Assembly: GCA_016765295.1 (NCBI GenBank)
Contig: JAESQF010000134.1
Location: 41,320 to 105,319 of the forward strand
Reading direction: 5' to 3'
Source: Oleispira sp.
GTDB lineage: Bacteria; Pseudomonadota; Gammaproteobacteria; Pseudomonadales; Oceanobacteraceae
Length of the DNA stretch: 64,000 nucleotides
The notes beneath the pieces are model-generated. The model was not told the DNA's origin. It did no database searches and saw only the letters and a list, made by a program, of their open reading frames with translations. A program made the translations under genes and the position numbers. Positions 42,815 to 52,869 of the stretch are shown here, piece after piece (position 1 is the stretch's first letter; every line of letters starts with the position of its first letter).

Positions 42815-44746
42815 CTATTTAGCTGTTACGAACATGCGACCACGCATTTCCATGTGTAGTGCATGGCAGAACCAGTTACAGTAGTACCACTGAACCCCTG
42901 GCTTATCCGCGATGAAGGTGATGGACGAAGTAGCCTGTGGACCAATTTCCATCTGCACGCCATGGTTGGTCATACAGAAACCGTGAGTTACGTCTTCAAT
43001 ATTATCTAGGTTAGTTACAACAACTGTTACTTCGTTGCCTTCTTTAACTTTGAAGTCAGACAGACCGTACATAGGTGCAACAGAGGTCATGTAAACACGA
43101 ACCTTGTTGCCATCGCGAATCACCTTGTTATCGGTTTCAAGCGTTACGCCATCGCGCTTAGCCATCTCAACGGTTGCAGCAAACATTGAATCATCACGAG
43201 TCCAAATCTTCTTAGGCTTCACTTTACTGCGGTGAACCATGATGCAGTCGTGAGGCTCAGCAAACGCAGGGCCATCGTGAACTAGTTTCATTTCATCGCC
43301 AGAGATATCGATCAACTGATCGTTTTCTGGACGTAAAGGACCTACGTTTAAGAATCTATCTTTCGAGAACTTACACAATACGACTAACCATTTACCATCG
43401 GCGTCACGAGTTTCACCCATGGTAGTGTGGTTGTGGCCAGGTTGGTAATGAACATCGAGCTTCTGACGAAGGTAGTTAACTTTTTCACCGTTATAAGCCG
43501 CCACTGCGTCTTTCACATTCCACTTAGCAATCTGGCTATCTAGGAACAAGGTAGTGTAAGCATTGCCCTTGTTATCAAACGCTGTGTGTAGTGGTCCTAA
43601 ACCTAACTCAGGTTCAGCAGCGATGGTATCGCGAGGCTTAATCTTGTCAGCGAATAAGTCATCGAGTCGATCAATTGCAATCAAAGAAACCGTTGGCGAC
43701 AACTTACCGTTGATAGCAAAGTACTCACCGTTTGGAGAGGTATTGATACCGTGTGGTGACTTAGGAATAGGAATATAACGCGTTAGTTCAGTCCCTTTAC
43801 GGCCGTCTAATACAGGAACGTTATTGCCATTATAAGTCTTGAACTTGCCAGCTTTCACTGCAGCTTCACAGCGTGCTAAGTTGAAAACTACAACGTGGTC
43901 ACGTTCTGCAGAAACCATTTCACCAAGAGTCATACCCATTTCAGAGTTATAACAAGTAGAAGCAAAATACTTACCGTCATAATCAGCGTCGGTATTATCT
44001 AGGTTGCCATCAACCATTACTTGGAAGGATACTTCCATAGTTTCAGCATCGATAACGTTGAACAATGAACGGTAAGTGCTTACGTCTTCCATTCCTTCTT
44101 TACCGTCGTTATTTAACGGAATTTCAAATTCACCGTTACAAATAACATACTTAGTATAAGGTACTTTCTGTACACGAAGACCGTGAACCGCTTGTACGTT
44201 TGGTATGGTTATCATCTTATCTGTTTTCATTACATCGCAACGAATACGAGCAACACGAGAGTTGGCCTTATCGTTAATGAAAACATACTTACCATCATAA
44301 CGACCGTCTTGCATACTCATGTGTGGGTGGTGACAATCACCTGCCAGTATGTGAGCACTTTCGCCTTTAATGCGTTTCGATTCGTCGGTTAGACCCCAAC
44401 CCGTTGCGCTGTCGATATTGAAAACAGGAATACGCATTAGCTCACGCATTGATGGAATGCCTAGGATGCGTACTTCACCTGATTGACCGCCGCTCCAGAA
44501 ACCATAGTATTCATCAAGCTCACCTGGGTGAACAACCGCACTATTTCTAATGTCAGAAGCTTGCGCCTTGGCAGAGGCTGCAAACATAGCGGCGGTCATT
44601 GGAATCGCCCCAGCAGCAGTCGCGACAGCGCCAGCACCGAGGAAGCCACGACGGCTTACTTCTAGTTTATTTCCTTCCTGATTGGCTACAGGAATTTCTA
44701 CGGTTGCATCAATGTGATCAACTGGATTTTCTTTGTTATCCATCAT
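42815..44746 (-). CDS. nosZ: Nitrous-oxide reductase (clade I)
   Basis: A 643-residue periplasmic copper enzyme that reduces N2O to N2, the last step of denitrification. The Tat signal is [16 protein letters not shown], placing it with clade I (Tat-exported) enzymes. The seven-blade propeller carries CuZ histidines in runs such as DCHHPHMS and GHNHTTMG. The CuA centre is at the C-terminus: [19 protein letters not shown]. It lies 59 bases after nosR. Length is normal (about 640). Electron transfer through NosR is expected. Confidence 0.97.
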   Translation of the reverse strand: MMDNKENPVDHIDATVEIPVANQEGNKLEVSRRGFLGAGAVATAAGAIPMTAAMFAASAKAQASDIRNSAVVHPGELDEYYGFWSGGQSGEVRILGIPSMRELMRIPVFNIDSATGWGLTDESKRIKGESAHILAGDCHHPHMSMQDGRYDGKYVFINDKANSRVARIRCDVMKTDKMITIPNVQAVHGLRVQKVPYTKYVICNGEFEIPLNNDGKEGMEDVSTYRSLFNVIDAETMEVSFQVMVDGNLDNTDADYDGKYFASTCYNSEMGMTLGEMVSAERDHVVVFNLARCEAAVKAGKFKTYNGNNVPVLDGRKGTELTRYIPIPKSPHGINTSPNGEYFAINGKLSPTVSLIAIDRLDDLFADKIKPRDTIAAEPELGLGPLHTAFDNKGNAYTTLFLDSQIAKWNVKDAVAAYNGEKVNYLRQKLDVHYQPGHNHTTMGETRDADGKWLVVLCKFSKDRFLNVGPLRPENDQLIDISGDEMKLVHDGPAFAEPHDCIMVHRSKVKPKKIWTRDDSMFAATVEMAKRDGVTLETDNKVIRDGNKVRVYMTSVAPMYGLSDFKVKEGNEVTVVVTNLDNIEDVTHGFCMTNHGVQMEIGPQATSSITFIADKPGVQWYYCNWFCHALHMEMRGRMFVTAK

Positions 44747-44805
44747 ATTTCCCTTCTCTTTCGTATTAATTCTTTACGTTTATTTTAAATTTAAATCTTG
44801 ATTCG

Positions 44806-46965
44806 TTACTCAATGATTCGAATCGGTTCAGCAGGAGTTGCTTGTCGCTTTTGGCGCTTCAGCTTTTTCTGCTTGGCAATTAAGGGCGGGCACTTATTCT
44901 CATTTTGATAAGTAACCTGGCAATCTAGGCAGTGGTGACACTCGCGTAGATTAATTTCACCATTTTTCTCAATAGCGCCAATTTCACATTCAACCGCACA
45001 TAGCTGGCAGGGTTCGCCACATTCTTTGCGACGCTTTAGCCAATCGAATAAACGAATACCCGATGGAATTGCTATTGCGGCGCCCAGTGGGCAAACATAA
45101 CGGCAATACACTTTACGACTGAATATGGAAACAAAGATCAAAGCACTGGCATAAAGAATAAACGGCCAGTCACGATCAAAATTTAATAAGAAAACGGTTT
45201 TGAACGGTTCAACTTCGGCGTAAACCTCAGCAGTTTGCAAAGACTCTAGAGACAAGCCAAATAGGGCAAAAAGAATTAAATATTTGATCGCCCATAAACG
45301 TTCATGAATAGCGAAAGGCACAACGTATTGTGGGATTTTCAACTTAACGGCTAGCTCACCGACTAATTCTTGTAAGGCACCAAAAGGGCATAACCAGCCG
45401 CAGAAGATACCGCGACCCCATAATAAGATAGTGACCGCGATGAACATCCATATGCAGAAAATAATGGGGTCGAGTAAAAAAGTCTGCCAATGAAAGTCAG
45501 ACATTAACGCTTTCATAAAGGTCAGTACGTTGACGATGGACACTTGACCTAAAGAATACCAACCGACAAAGAGCACGGTATAAATTAAGAAGGCGCGACG
45601 GAAGGCATGCAGAAAGCGCGGGAATGTTACTAGCCAATCTTGTAAGAAAATGACAATGATGATCAAGATCATACTGATAATCAAAATGGTGACGGGCACT
45701 TGCTTGGCATACCAAACTTGCTGCCACATAGGAAGATCTGTGATGTCTTGCTCTACAATAGGGCGTGATAGATAGTCTTCTATCGGTAAATAATGAGTTT
45801 TGAAACTGCTGAAAAGGCTATCTAATGGGCCAGTTTGACGACGGACCAATAATTCAATTTCCCATTCGCTACCAGGATCAAATTTGTGATGATTACGAAT
45901 GACGAAAATAGACATTTCTTTAAAACGGGGCGCACCCTCTGAATAAAGATCATTAATACGATATTGGTCTAGATCACGAAAGCTGAAAACATTATCGCCT
46001 TGGTGAATTTGAATACGATCAAAAATACCACCACGAACATAGCCTGAACCTTTAAAAGAAAAGCCATTGCCCATCAAGGCGAGTGCGTGCTCACCTTCTT
46101 TTAATTCGTTTGTCAGCCATTTATATTCACTATCACCGATTAGATTACGGCCAATGGTTGGAATATTAAGCTGGGTATAATAAAGATCGATAAAGGCAGC
46201 ATTAGCTTCTTCTTCTTCTGAAAGAGGTTGTGCAAGCTCACCTTCAGTACCGGCAAAAGATTTCTCAATCTGTTTATTACTCAGTACCATGCGGCGAATA
46301 GAGCCATCACCGGTAAGTTCAAGCCAATTTTCTTTTTGAAATACGTCTTGCTTGATATTAGCGATAGGTTGCTGATCAACTTCATCGAATTCGATAATAC
46401 CTTTGTCTCTAGCGACCATCTTGGCTGCGCGCATAATGCCTAGATTAACCACCATAACGGTAACCGTGGCACCCGATAGACCATCTATGTGAATACTGTC
46501 GTCTCCTTTTAGTCCGCCAATCTGAACTTTATCGGTAGACATTAAGCCAGAGTATTGATCGGTGAAAGTATGAAGTTTGTATTCGGGAATACCGACTAAT
46601 AAGATGGGTTCATGATGTTCTAGTACACTCACGGCGATAATTTTACCGTCGGTATCGATAGAGACTAGGCTATTAACCGGTTCACCAGAATAGGCGGGAA
46701 TTAATGCGATATCATCGGTTTCAAATGAATAGCCGATAATCTCGCCGTCTTTTTTGATGGACCAGACTGGCAGTTCACCTTTTTCAATATCACCTTCTTT
46801 CTCACCAATACTGGTCGCATTAGGGAAAGCTTTTTCGATAAAAGGGGGCGCCAATTTAGCAGGGCTAATGATCAGCCCTCCAGCGATAGTCAGAGTAGAA
46901 AATAAAAACATGAATACGAGCAGGATAAATTTCATACTCGACAATGGCTGATATAACATGTTCAC
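44806..46965 (-). CDS. nosR: NosR membrane flavo-iron-sulfur protein
   Basis: A 719-residue inner-membrane protein that feeds electrons to NosZ and is needed for its expression. Domains in order are an N-terminal signal helix, a periplasmic FMN-binding domain with the covalent-flavin motif DGLSGATVT (about residues 155-165), about five to six helices from residue 410, and two CxxxCP motifs (FCGWLCPFGA, YCRYVCPLGA). The cytoplasmic end has two ferredoxin-like clusters, CQLCAVECEIGAI and CHHCLDCQVTYQNENKCPP. The start is GTG 46965 with AGGA upstream. An FNR-type box lies about 100 bases upstream. Confidence 0.96.
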   Translation of the reverse strand: MNMLYQPLSSMKFILLVFMFLFSTLTIAGGLIISPAKLAPPFIEKAFPNATSIGEKEGDIEKGELPVWSIKKDGEIIGYSFETDDIALIPAYSGEPVNSLVSIDTDGKIIAVSVLEHHEPILLVGIPEYKLHTFTDQYSGLMSTDKVQIGGLKGDDSIHIDGLSGATVTVMVVNLGIMRAAKMVARDKGIIEFDEVDQQPIANIKQDVFQKENWLELTGDGSIRRMVLSNKQIEKSFAGTEGELAQPLSEEEEANAAFIDLYYTQLNIPTIGRNLIGDSEYKWLTNELKEGEHALALMGNGFSFKGSGYVRGGIFDRIQIHQGDNVFSFRDLDQYRINDLYSEGAPRFKEMSIFVIRNHHKFDPGSEWEIELLVRRQTGPLDSLFSSFKTHYLPIEDYLSRPIVEQDITDLPMWQQVWYAKQVPVTILIISMILIIIVIFLQDWLVTFPRFLHAFRRAFLIYTVLFVGWYSLGQVSIVNVLTFMKALMSDFHWQTFLLDPIIFCIWMFIAVTILLWGRGIFCGWLCPFGALQELVGELAVKLKIPQYVVPFAIHERLWAIKYLILFALFGLSLESLQTAEVYAEVEPFKTVFLLNFDRDWPFILYASALIFVSIFSRKVYCRYVCPLGAAIAIPSGIRLFDWLKRRKECGEPCQLCAVECEIGAIEKNGEINLRECHHCLDCQVTYQNENKCPPLIAKQKKLKRQKRQATPAEPIRIIE

Positions 46966-47061
46966 TGCTCATTCCTACCTATGTGTAACTGTATCTTCCG
47001 AATAACTATAAGTACTATCTTCTTAGTGCGACAAAATGTCACACCTGATTGATTCCCTTTG

Positions 47062-47075
47062 TTGATGTAGGTCAA
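47062..47075 (-). promoter_or_regulatory. FNR/DNR-like box upstream of nosR
   Basis: TTGATGTAGGTCAA differs from TTGAT-N4-ATCAA at a single base. It is centred 103 bases upstream of the nosR start. FNR/DNR proteins activate nos operons in low oxygen with nitrogen oxides, so this is the expected activator site. The binding factor is not encoded in the window. Confidence 0.65.
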
Positions 47076-47101
47076 GTTGGCTAAAATATACTTATTGGTT
47101 A

Positions 47102-47115
47102 GTGATTCAGGTCAA
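47102..47115 (+). promoter_or_regulatory. Second FNR/DNR-like box, facing the outer-membrane gene
   Basis: GTGATTCAGGTCAA matches TTGAT-N4-ATCAA at all but two bases. It is centred 100 bases before the plus-strand start at 47209 and 40 bases from the first box. The geometry suggests one site per divergent promoter. Confidence 0.5.
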
Positions 47116-47208
47116 TTTTAAAAGTGAACTTTCGCTATTTAGCGGACTCGTCTCTTTCTATAATCAGTCCTAAATCTAGCCTCCTTTATTTACTTGAATA
47201 AGTGATAT

Positions 47209-48315
47209 ATGAAATTAAATACTCTCTCCGCTGCTTGTCTTTCGACTCTATTTGCTATGCCAGTGATGGCTGAGGAAATGGATCACTCTAATATGGATCA
47301 CTCCAAAATGAACCATGCTCAAATGGGGCATGAAGGTATGGCTCAGCATGATCACAGCAGTCGTGCTGATAGCCACGCACCGATCGGTGTAATGGGTGAC
47401 CATACGCATAACGAGGGGGAGTGGATGCTGTCGTATCGTTATATGACTATGTCGATGACGGATACTTTAGATGGCACTAAAAAGGTTTCTGATGATGAGG
47501 TCTTAGCCGGTTTTATGGTGGCGCCGAAAAGTATGACCATGCAAATGCACATGTTTGGTGCCATGTATGCTCCGTCAAATGCCCTAACGGTAGGGTTTAT
47601 GCTGCCGTATATTGAAAACGATATGAAGCTGGTCATGGAGATGCCAATGATGGGATCAGGCATGGCAATGCCAATGACCATGCGCACAAACTTTGAAACA
47701 CAGTCAAAAGGCATCGGTGACCTAAAGGCAGTCGCCTTGTATAGCTTATTCGCTAATGATACTGCTCGCGTTCATTTGAATATGGGTTTGAGTTTACCGA
47801 CGGGTTCTATCGATGAAAAAGATGCCACGGCAATGAGTGGGGGCCAAGACATTATTTTGCCTTACCCAATGCAGTTAGGCTCGGGCACTTATGATGTTAT
47901 GCCGGGTATTACTTATAACGGCACGCAAGATTCCTATTCTTACGGCGCTCAGTTAAATGCGGTATTACGTACCTTTACTAATGAGCGAGATTATCGCTTG
48001 GGTAATCGCTATCAAGCACAAGCTTGGGCAGCGGTACCCATTGCCCAGTTTATGAGTTTGTCGATACGTGGGGATTATGAGCAGTGGGGCAACATTGTGG
48101 GTGAAGATTCAGACCTTAATCCAATGATGGTACCGACAGCGCGCAAGGATCTTCGTGCGGGTAAGCAATTCTCCACTGCCGTGGGGGTGAACTTCTTATT
48201 ACCTGCAGGTAATCGAATTGCTTTAGAATATGAAGTGCCGGTTTATCAAGATCTTGATGGGCCACAGCTGGCCGCAGATCCTATGTTTACTCTAGGTTGG
48301 CAGTTGGTTTTATAG
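47209..48315 (+). CDS. His/Met-rich outer-membrane beta-barrel protein
   Basis: A 368-residue exported protein divergent from nosR. A Sec signal peptide ends at MPVMAEE. The mature N-terminus is strongly metal-binding: MDHSNMDHSKMNHAQMGHEGM, the composition of copper-binding tails. The remainder is a beta-barrel with alternating strands (WMLSYRYMTMSMTDTL, YSYGAQLNAVLRTF), ending in FTLGWQLVL with a C-terminal hydrophobic residue typical of outer-membrane barrels. It is probably a copper-related porin or transporter. A role in feeding copper to NosZ is an inference from the shared control region and His/Met content. Confidence 0.75.
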   Translation: MKLNTLSAACLSTLFAMPVMAEEMDHSNMDHSKMNHAQMGHEGMAQHDHSSRADSHAPIGVMGDHTHNEGEWMLSYRYMTMSMTDTLDGTKKVSDDEVLAGFMVAPKSMTMQMHMFGAMYAPSNALTVGFMLPYIENDMKLVMEMPMMGSGMAMPMTMRTNFETQSKGIGDLKAVALYSLFANDTARVHLNMGLSLPTGSIDEKDATAMSGGQDIILPYPMQLGSGTYDVMPGITYNGTQDSYSYGAQLNAVLRTFTNERDYRLGNRYQAQAWAAVPIAQFMSLSIRGDYEQWGNIVGEDSDLNPMMVPTARKDLRAGKQFSTAVGVNFLLPAGNRIALEYEVPVYQDLDGPQLAADPMFTLGWQLVL

Positions 48316-48335
48316 CCACTAATTCGAGGTTTTAT

Positions 48336-48371
48336 TAGCGCCGATGATGCTTATCATCCGCGCTATTTTTT
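48336..48371 (+). terminator. Terminator of the outer-membrane gene
   Basis: The stem is TAGCGC-C-GATGAT / ATCATC-C-GCGCTA with a four-base loop and a single C-C mismatch, followed by six Ts. It begins 21 bases after the gene's stop. The convergent aldehyde dehydrogenase gene ends 22 bases beyond. Confidence 0.9.
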
Positions 48372-48392
48372 AGATGCCTATTTTATTAGAGT

Positions 48393-49841
48393 CTAACGAT
48401 TTTTATCCCTTATCACCAATAGTCTAATCTCTGTCATATCCTCCATGGCAAAGCGAATGCCTTCACGACCAACCCCTGAATCTTTAACGCCTCCGTAGGG
48501 CATGTTATCTACACGCCAGCTCGGAACGTCTCCAATAACAACGCCACCCACCTCTAATTCATCCCAAGCTTTATTCATTTTATAAAGATCCCGAGTAAAT
48601 ATGCCAGCTTGTAGGCCAAATTTGCTATTGTTAACAGATTTTAATGCTTCATCAAACGTTGAAAATTTACTTAAAATAGCGGCAGGTCCAAACGCTTCTT
48701 CAGTATTTAACTGAGCATGCTCAGGGACATTTTCTAATACCGTCGCCTCTAGCATGGTGCCATTTTGCTTACCGCCGACTAATAAATCGCCACCAAGTTC
48801 TACTGCTTCATCAATCCAGCCTTTTAAACGATTAGCTTCAGATAATGAAATCATTGGGCCGATAAACGTTTCTTCATCTTTCGGATCGCCCATTTTTAAT
48901 AGCGCGACTTTAGGAATAAATTTCTGTTTGAATTTTTCGTATAAGGATTCATGCACCAGAATACGTTGTACACCAATGCAGCTCTGACCAGACTGATAAA
49001 AAGCACCGAATATTATGCGTTCGACAGCATCGTCTAAATCACCAGGGTTATCATCAGTATCTTTATCTACGATACAAGCTGCATTACCGCCTAACTCTAG
49101 AATGACCGGCTTTTTACCGGCACGAGCTTTTAAATCCCAGCCAACATCTGGAGAGCCGGTAAAGCTTAATAATTTAAAACGATCATCGACGGTGAATAAA
49201 TCAGCGCCCGTTCGAGAGCAGGGAAGAATAGAGAATGCGCCTTTGGGTAAATTCGTTTCTGCTAACACTTCACCGATGATTAAGGCGCCAATCGGTGTGC
49301 GACTGGCAGGCTTTAAAACAAAAGGGCAACCCACCGCAAGCGCGGGGGCAATTTTATGCGCGGCTAAATTTAATGGAAAATTAAACGGCGAGATGAAAGA
49401 GCAGGGGCCAATCGGCACACGTTTATACATACCTGTATAACCACGAGCGCGAGGCGTCACTTCAAGATTCATAATCTCGCCACTCATCCGCACAGATTCT
49501 TCTGCGGCAATACGAAAGGTATCAATTAAGCGGCCGACTTCGCCTCGGGCGTCTTTAATCGGTTTACCCGCTTCTATGCATAAAGCCAGTGCCATTTCCT
49601 CGAAGCGTTCGGTAAAACGTTTAACGCAGTGATTAAGAATATCTTGGCGTTCGTAAGGGGCCATATTACGCATGGCTTCTTGGCTTGCTTCAGCCGCTGC
49701 AATGGCTTTATCAATCGCGACCTCGTCAGCCAAGGCTACTCGGGTAGCGACTTCACCTGAATATTTATCGGTGACTTCTAAATCTTGATTAGCAAAAACT
49801 GCTTCATTGGCTAAATAATAAGGATAGCTTTTATTCAACAT
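48393..49841 (-). CDS. Aldehyde dehydrogenase (NAD(P)-dependent)
   Basis: A 482-residue aldehyde dehydrogenase superfamily enzyme, which oxidises an aldehyde to its acid in the cytoplasm. The cofactor fold and catalytic motifs are complete: ELGGNAACIVDKD with the general-base Glu, and FGAFYQSGQSCIGVQR with the catalytic Cys. The GPCSFISPFNFPLNLAAHKIAPAL segment resembles the phosphonoacetaldehyde, lactaldehyde and NADP-GAPDH (GapN-like) subgroup. It follows the acetolactate-synthase-like gene by 24 bases on the same strand, so the two form one transcript. The aldehyde is not identifiable. Confidence 0.92.
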   Translation of the reverse strand: MLNKSYPYYLANEAVFANQDLEVTDKYSGEVATRVALADEVAIDKAIAAAEASQEAMRNMAPYERQDILNHCVKRFTERFEEMALALCIEAGKPIKDARGEVGRLIDTFRIAAEESVRMSGEIMNLEVTPRARGYTGMYKRVPIGPCSFISPFNFPLNLAAHKIAPALAVGCPFVLKPASRTPIGALIIGEVLAETNLPKGAFSILPCSRTGADLFTVDDRFKLLSFTGSPDVGWDLKARAGKKPVILELGGNAACIVDKDTDDNPGDLDDAVERIIFGAFYQSGQSCIGVQRILVHESLYEKFKQKFIPKVALLKMGDPKDEETFIGPMISLSEANRLKGWIDEAVELGGDLLVGGKQNGTMLEATVLENVPEHAQLNTEEAFGPAAILSKFSTFDEALKSVNNSKFGLQAGIFTRDLYKMNKAWDELEVGGVVIGDVPSWRVDNMPYGGVKDSGVGREGIRFAMEDMTEIRLLVIRDKNR

Positions 49842-49865
49842 TGTTTATTCCTTCTCGCCTATTTT

Positions 49866-51506
49866 CTATATTTTAGCGCTTAGCTTACGTAATTGATTAT
49901 TGAGAATCTCATCATTCTCACTGTAATCAATCGGTATATCAATTAAATGCACGGCGTGTTCTTGTATGCATTTTTCGAGCAACGGTAATATCTCTTTGGC
50001 GGCACCAATTCTATGACCTTTACCACCGTATGCTTCAACGTATTTAACAAAGTCTGGGTTACCATAATCCAAGCCGAAATCATCAAACTTCATATTGGCT
50101 TGTTTCCACTTAATCATGCCATAGGCATCATCGCGCAGAATTAAGACAATAATGTGTTGTTTAAGGCGCACGGCGGTTTCTAATTCTTGGCTATTCATCA
50201 TAAAGCCACCATCACCACAGATGGCAATGACAGGGCGATCGGGATGCACCAGTTTCGCCGCCATCGCCGAAGGTAACCCCGCGCCCATCGTCGCGAGCGC
50301 ATTATCGAGTAAAACGGTATTGGGTTTGCGGGCTTTATAATTTCTGGCAAACCAAATTTTATAAACGCCGTTGTCTAAGGCGATGATGCCATTATCTGGC
50401 ATGGCTTTACGCACATCGGATACTAAGCGCTGGGGGTAAATCGGAAAGCGATCATCGGTGCAGCCGCGTGGTAACTCTTTTTCTTCGGCGGCTTTTACCT
50501 TATCAAAATAACTAAAATCCCAATGCTTTTGAGTTTGCAGCTTTTCCATAATGGACCAGATGCTATTGGCGATATCACCAACGACTTCAACTTGAGGAAA
50601 ATAAACAGGATCGACCTCGGCAGAATTGTAGTTAATGTGGATAACTTTTTTATCATTATCGCGCATGAAGAAGGGGGGTTTTTCTACCACGTCATGACCG
50701 ACATTAATAATTAAGTCGGCATGATCAATCGCGCGATGAACAAAGTCACCATCGGATAATGTGGTATTGCCGAGGAATAAGTCTTTTCTTTCATCCACTA
50801 CGCCTTTGCCCATCTGTGTAGTGACAAAGGGAATGTTGAATTCTTCGACCAAGCGCGTGAGCATTTTACTCGACATCTTACGGTTGGCCGCAGCACCGAT
50901 TAATAATAAGGGTGACTTGGCGAGCTCAATCATATCCACAGCGTGTTTAATGGATTTTTCTTCTGCTACCGGCCTGCGGGTATTACTTTCGGGAATAAGA
51001 TTTGGGCTGACTTCTTCATCGGCAATATCTTCAGGCAGTTCTAAATGAACCGCTCCTGGGCGCTCTGCGCTGGCCATGCGAAAAGCTTCACGTACCTGTG
51101 AGGCGATGCGTTCGCCACTGACGATTTGCGCCGTGTATTTAGTAATGGGGCGCATCATGTCAACCACGTCTAATACTTGAAAGCGCCCCTGTTTACTGAC
51201 CTTAATGGGTTTTTGGCCGGTAATCATTAACATCGGCATACCACCGAGTTGAGCATACGCGGCGGCGGTAACAAGATTGGTTGCCCCTGGGCCTAAGGTA
51301 GAAAGACAGACGCCGACCTTGCCTGTTAAACGCCCATAGGTGGCTGCCATAAAGCCAGCGGCTTGTTCATGGCGGGTGAGTATTAGTTTGATTGAGGAGG
51401 TTCTTAAAGACTCGAGTACGTCTAGATTTTCTTCACCGGGAATACCAAAAATGTATTCCACGCCTTCTTGTTCTAATGCCTTAACAAATAAATCAGATGC
51501 CTTCAT
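49866..51506 (-). CDS. Acetolactate synthase large-subunit-like ThDP enzyme
   Basis: A 546-residue thiamin-diphosphate enzyme of the acetolactate synthase family. The catalytic Glu is in TRHEQAAGFMAATYG, and the ThDP motif GDGGFMMNSQELETAVRLKQHIIVLILRDD is complete, with RDD in place of the usual NDN. No small regulatory subunit follows, so it is unlike biosynthetic IlvB/IlvN. It could be catabolic AlsS, a decarboxylase or a related carboligase. It is the first gene of a two-gene unit with an aldehyde dehydrogenase, so it may produce the aldehyde or use its precursor. The substrate is undetermined. Confidence 0.88.
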   Translation of the reverse strand: MKASDLFVKALEQEGVEYIFGIPGEENLDVLESLRTSSIKLILTRHEQAAGFMAATYGRLTGKVGVCLSTLGPGATNLVTAAAYAQLGGMPMLMITGQKPIKVSKQGRFQVLDVVDMMRPITKYTAQIVSGERIASQVREAFRMASAERPGAVHLELPEDIADEEVSPNLIPESNTRRPVAEEKSIKHAVDMIELAKSPLLLIGAAANRKMSSKMLTRLVEEFNIPFVTTQMGKGVVDERKDLFLGNTTLSDGDFVHRAIDHADLIINVGHDVVEKPPFFMRDNDKKVIHINYNSAEVDPVYFPQVEVVGDIANSIWSIMEKLQTQKHWDFSYFDKVKAAEEKELPRGCTDDRFPIYPQRLVSDVRKAMPDNGIIALDNGVYKIWFARNYKARKPNTVLLDNALATMGAGLPSAMAAKLVHPDRPVIAICGDGGFMMNSQELETAVRLKQHIIVLILRDDAYGMIKWKQANMKFDDFGLDYGNPDFVKYVEAYGGKGHRIGAAKEILPLLEKCIQEHAVHLIDIPIDYSENDEILNNQLRKLSAKI

Positions 51507-51578
51507 GGTCGAGCCTTCCTTTCCTTAGTCTTGTATAAGACTAGCAGCTATTAATAGTGCTGTAGGAAGGTTGGCTCG

Positions 51579-51592
51579 CCGTGATTACGGCT
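51579..51592. repeat. Small GC-rich hairpin
   Basis: GCCGT and ACGGC flank GATT, between the ThDP-enzyme gene and the end of the seven-gene cassette. No T run is present on either side, so it would be only a weak stop for the cassette transcript. Confidence 0.3.
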
Positions 51593-51609
51593 CTAATAAA
51601 TAGAATTAG

Positions 51610-52869
51610 TTAAGCGGGTTCTGGCTGTTTTGGGGTCGGCTCTGTATGCTCGATATTGTGGATGACAAAATCTAATAATTCCTCTACTCGGCCACCATCC
51701 AGCTCTATTGGTGCCCGCATCAAAATTTCAACACCTCCTGGGTGGCCCGCTAGGGTAATAAACAGAGCAGTAGTATCAAATTCAGGAGGAATAAAATAAC
51801 ACTTTATCGCGTTAAAACCTTCGCCACTAAATTGCTCTACCTTAAGCAAGCCAAGGTTTGAAATAACCCCGGTAGTGCGAAACTGGCCATGTCGGCGACG
51901 CTTTTCAACCAAGCGGCTATTACTATTGTGAATCGTTTTTCTCGGTACCCAATTTAGTAATTGAAAAGGAAAGATGCGGAAAAAGTTGGGGATTTCAGCT
52001 TCTTTTTTCTGCGCTAGTTGCGCTCTAATGTCTTGATTCCATTGCTCAGCATCGGTATTAAGATTGACATCAACCACGATACCACCGGTGAGGTTTGCGG
52101 TTGAATTCAGACCTTCTTGATGAGGGCGCATATCGACGGGAATTTGAAAACGCACACTATTTTCACCCTTTAAGCGGGTAAAACGGGCTGTTTCTAAGGC
52201 AACTTTGGCTAATACTCCTTTGTGCTTACCGGGTAGCGAGCGGCGAATCCAGCGTGAAGTTTGTTGTTTCTCACTTTCGCTGATCACTGTAGGTTGCCCT
52301 GTTGGTGCCGCTACATCTGGGCCAAGCTCAGTGGCTTTGGCGTGGTTGTTAAGGGATTTAGCCAGCTGCATATCGGTAATATTACTATTCTCTCCAATCG
52401 GCTCTTCTCCGCGCAGACAGCGGAATACATCATTAGCAAAATGTAAGGTGCCGCGTCCATCCATTGCGCCGTGGTGAGTACGAAATATAACGAAAGATTT
52501 ATCTAAGATTTTATTAAGGATGATAAGAACTTCGCTGGTGGGTCCGGTACGAACCGGTAGCGGGTCTTGTAAAAACTTAGCGTTATCGTTGCTCAGCCCA
52601 TCCCAATCACTTTCTATCACGCGTACTGGAGTGCTGTGTTCACTATCGACCCAGCGGCTAAAGCCAAGGTGTCCTTTTAATTTTACTCGGCTACCCGGGT
52701 TGGCATAGGAAGCTTTAGTGGTGGCGCGACGAAAGGCTTTTACATCGATATCGAAATTGCCTTCGACCACCATCTGGTTCATACAAGGGGTGAGGTGCTG
52801 GCCATGTTTTTTGCTATCGCAGCTTACATAGTAACGCTCGATAGTGGAGAGTGGACGCTGATAAGTCAT
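51610..52869 (-). CDS. HHxxxDG acyltransferase (condensation/WES-like)
   Basis: A 419-residue CoA-dependent acyltransferase of the condensation-domain superfamily. The active-site motif is HHGAMDG in FRTHHGAMDGRGTLHFANDVFRCLRG (about residues 133-160). The second half has VRFQIPVDMRPHQEGLNS and ATLFITLAGHPGG-type strands. There is no carrier protein, adenylation domain or signal peptide, so it is a stand-alone enzyme like PapA5 or wax-ester synthases. It is the last gene of the seven-gene cassette and overlaps the RND pump gene by four bases. It probably acylates the cassette product (inference). Confidence 0.82.
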   Translation of the reverse strand: MTYQRPLSTIERYYVSCDSKKHGQHLTPCMNQMVVEGNFDIDVKAFRRATTKASYANPGSRVKLKGHLGFSRWVDSEHSTPVRVIESDWDGLSNDNAKFLQDPLPVRTGPTSEVLIILNKILDKSFVIFRTHHGAMDGRGTLHFANDVFRCLRGEEPIGENSNITDMQLAKSLNNHAKATELGPDVAAPTGQPTVISESEKQQTSRWIRRSLPGKHKGVLAKVALETARFTRLKGENSVRFQIPVDMRPHQEGLNSTANLTGGIVVDVNLNTDAEQWNQDIRAQLAQKKEAEIPNFFRIFPFQLLNWVPRKTIHNSNSRLVEKRRRHGQFRTTGVISNLGLLKVEQFSGEGFNAIKCYFIPPEFDTTALFITLAGHPGGVEILMRAPIELDGGRVEELLDFVIHNIEHTEPTPKQPEPA

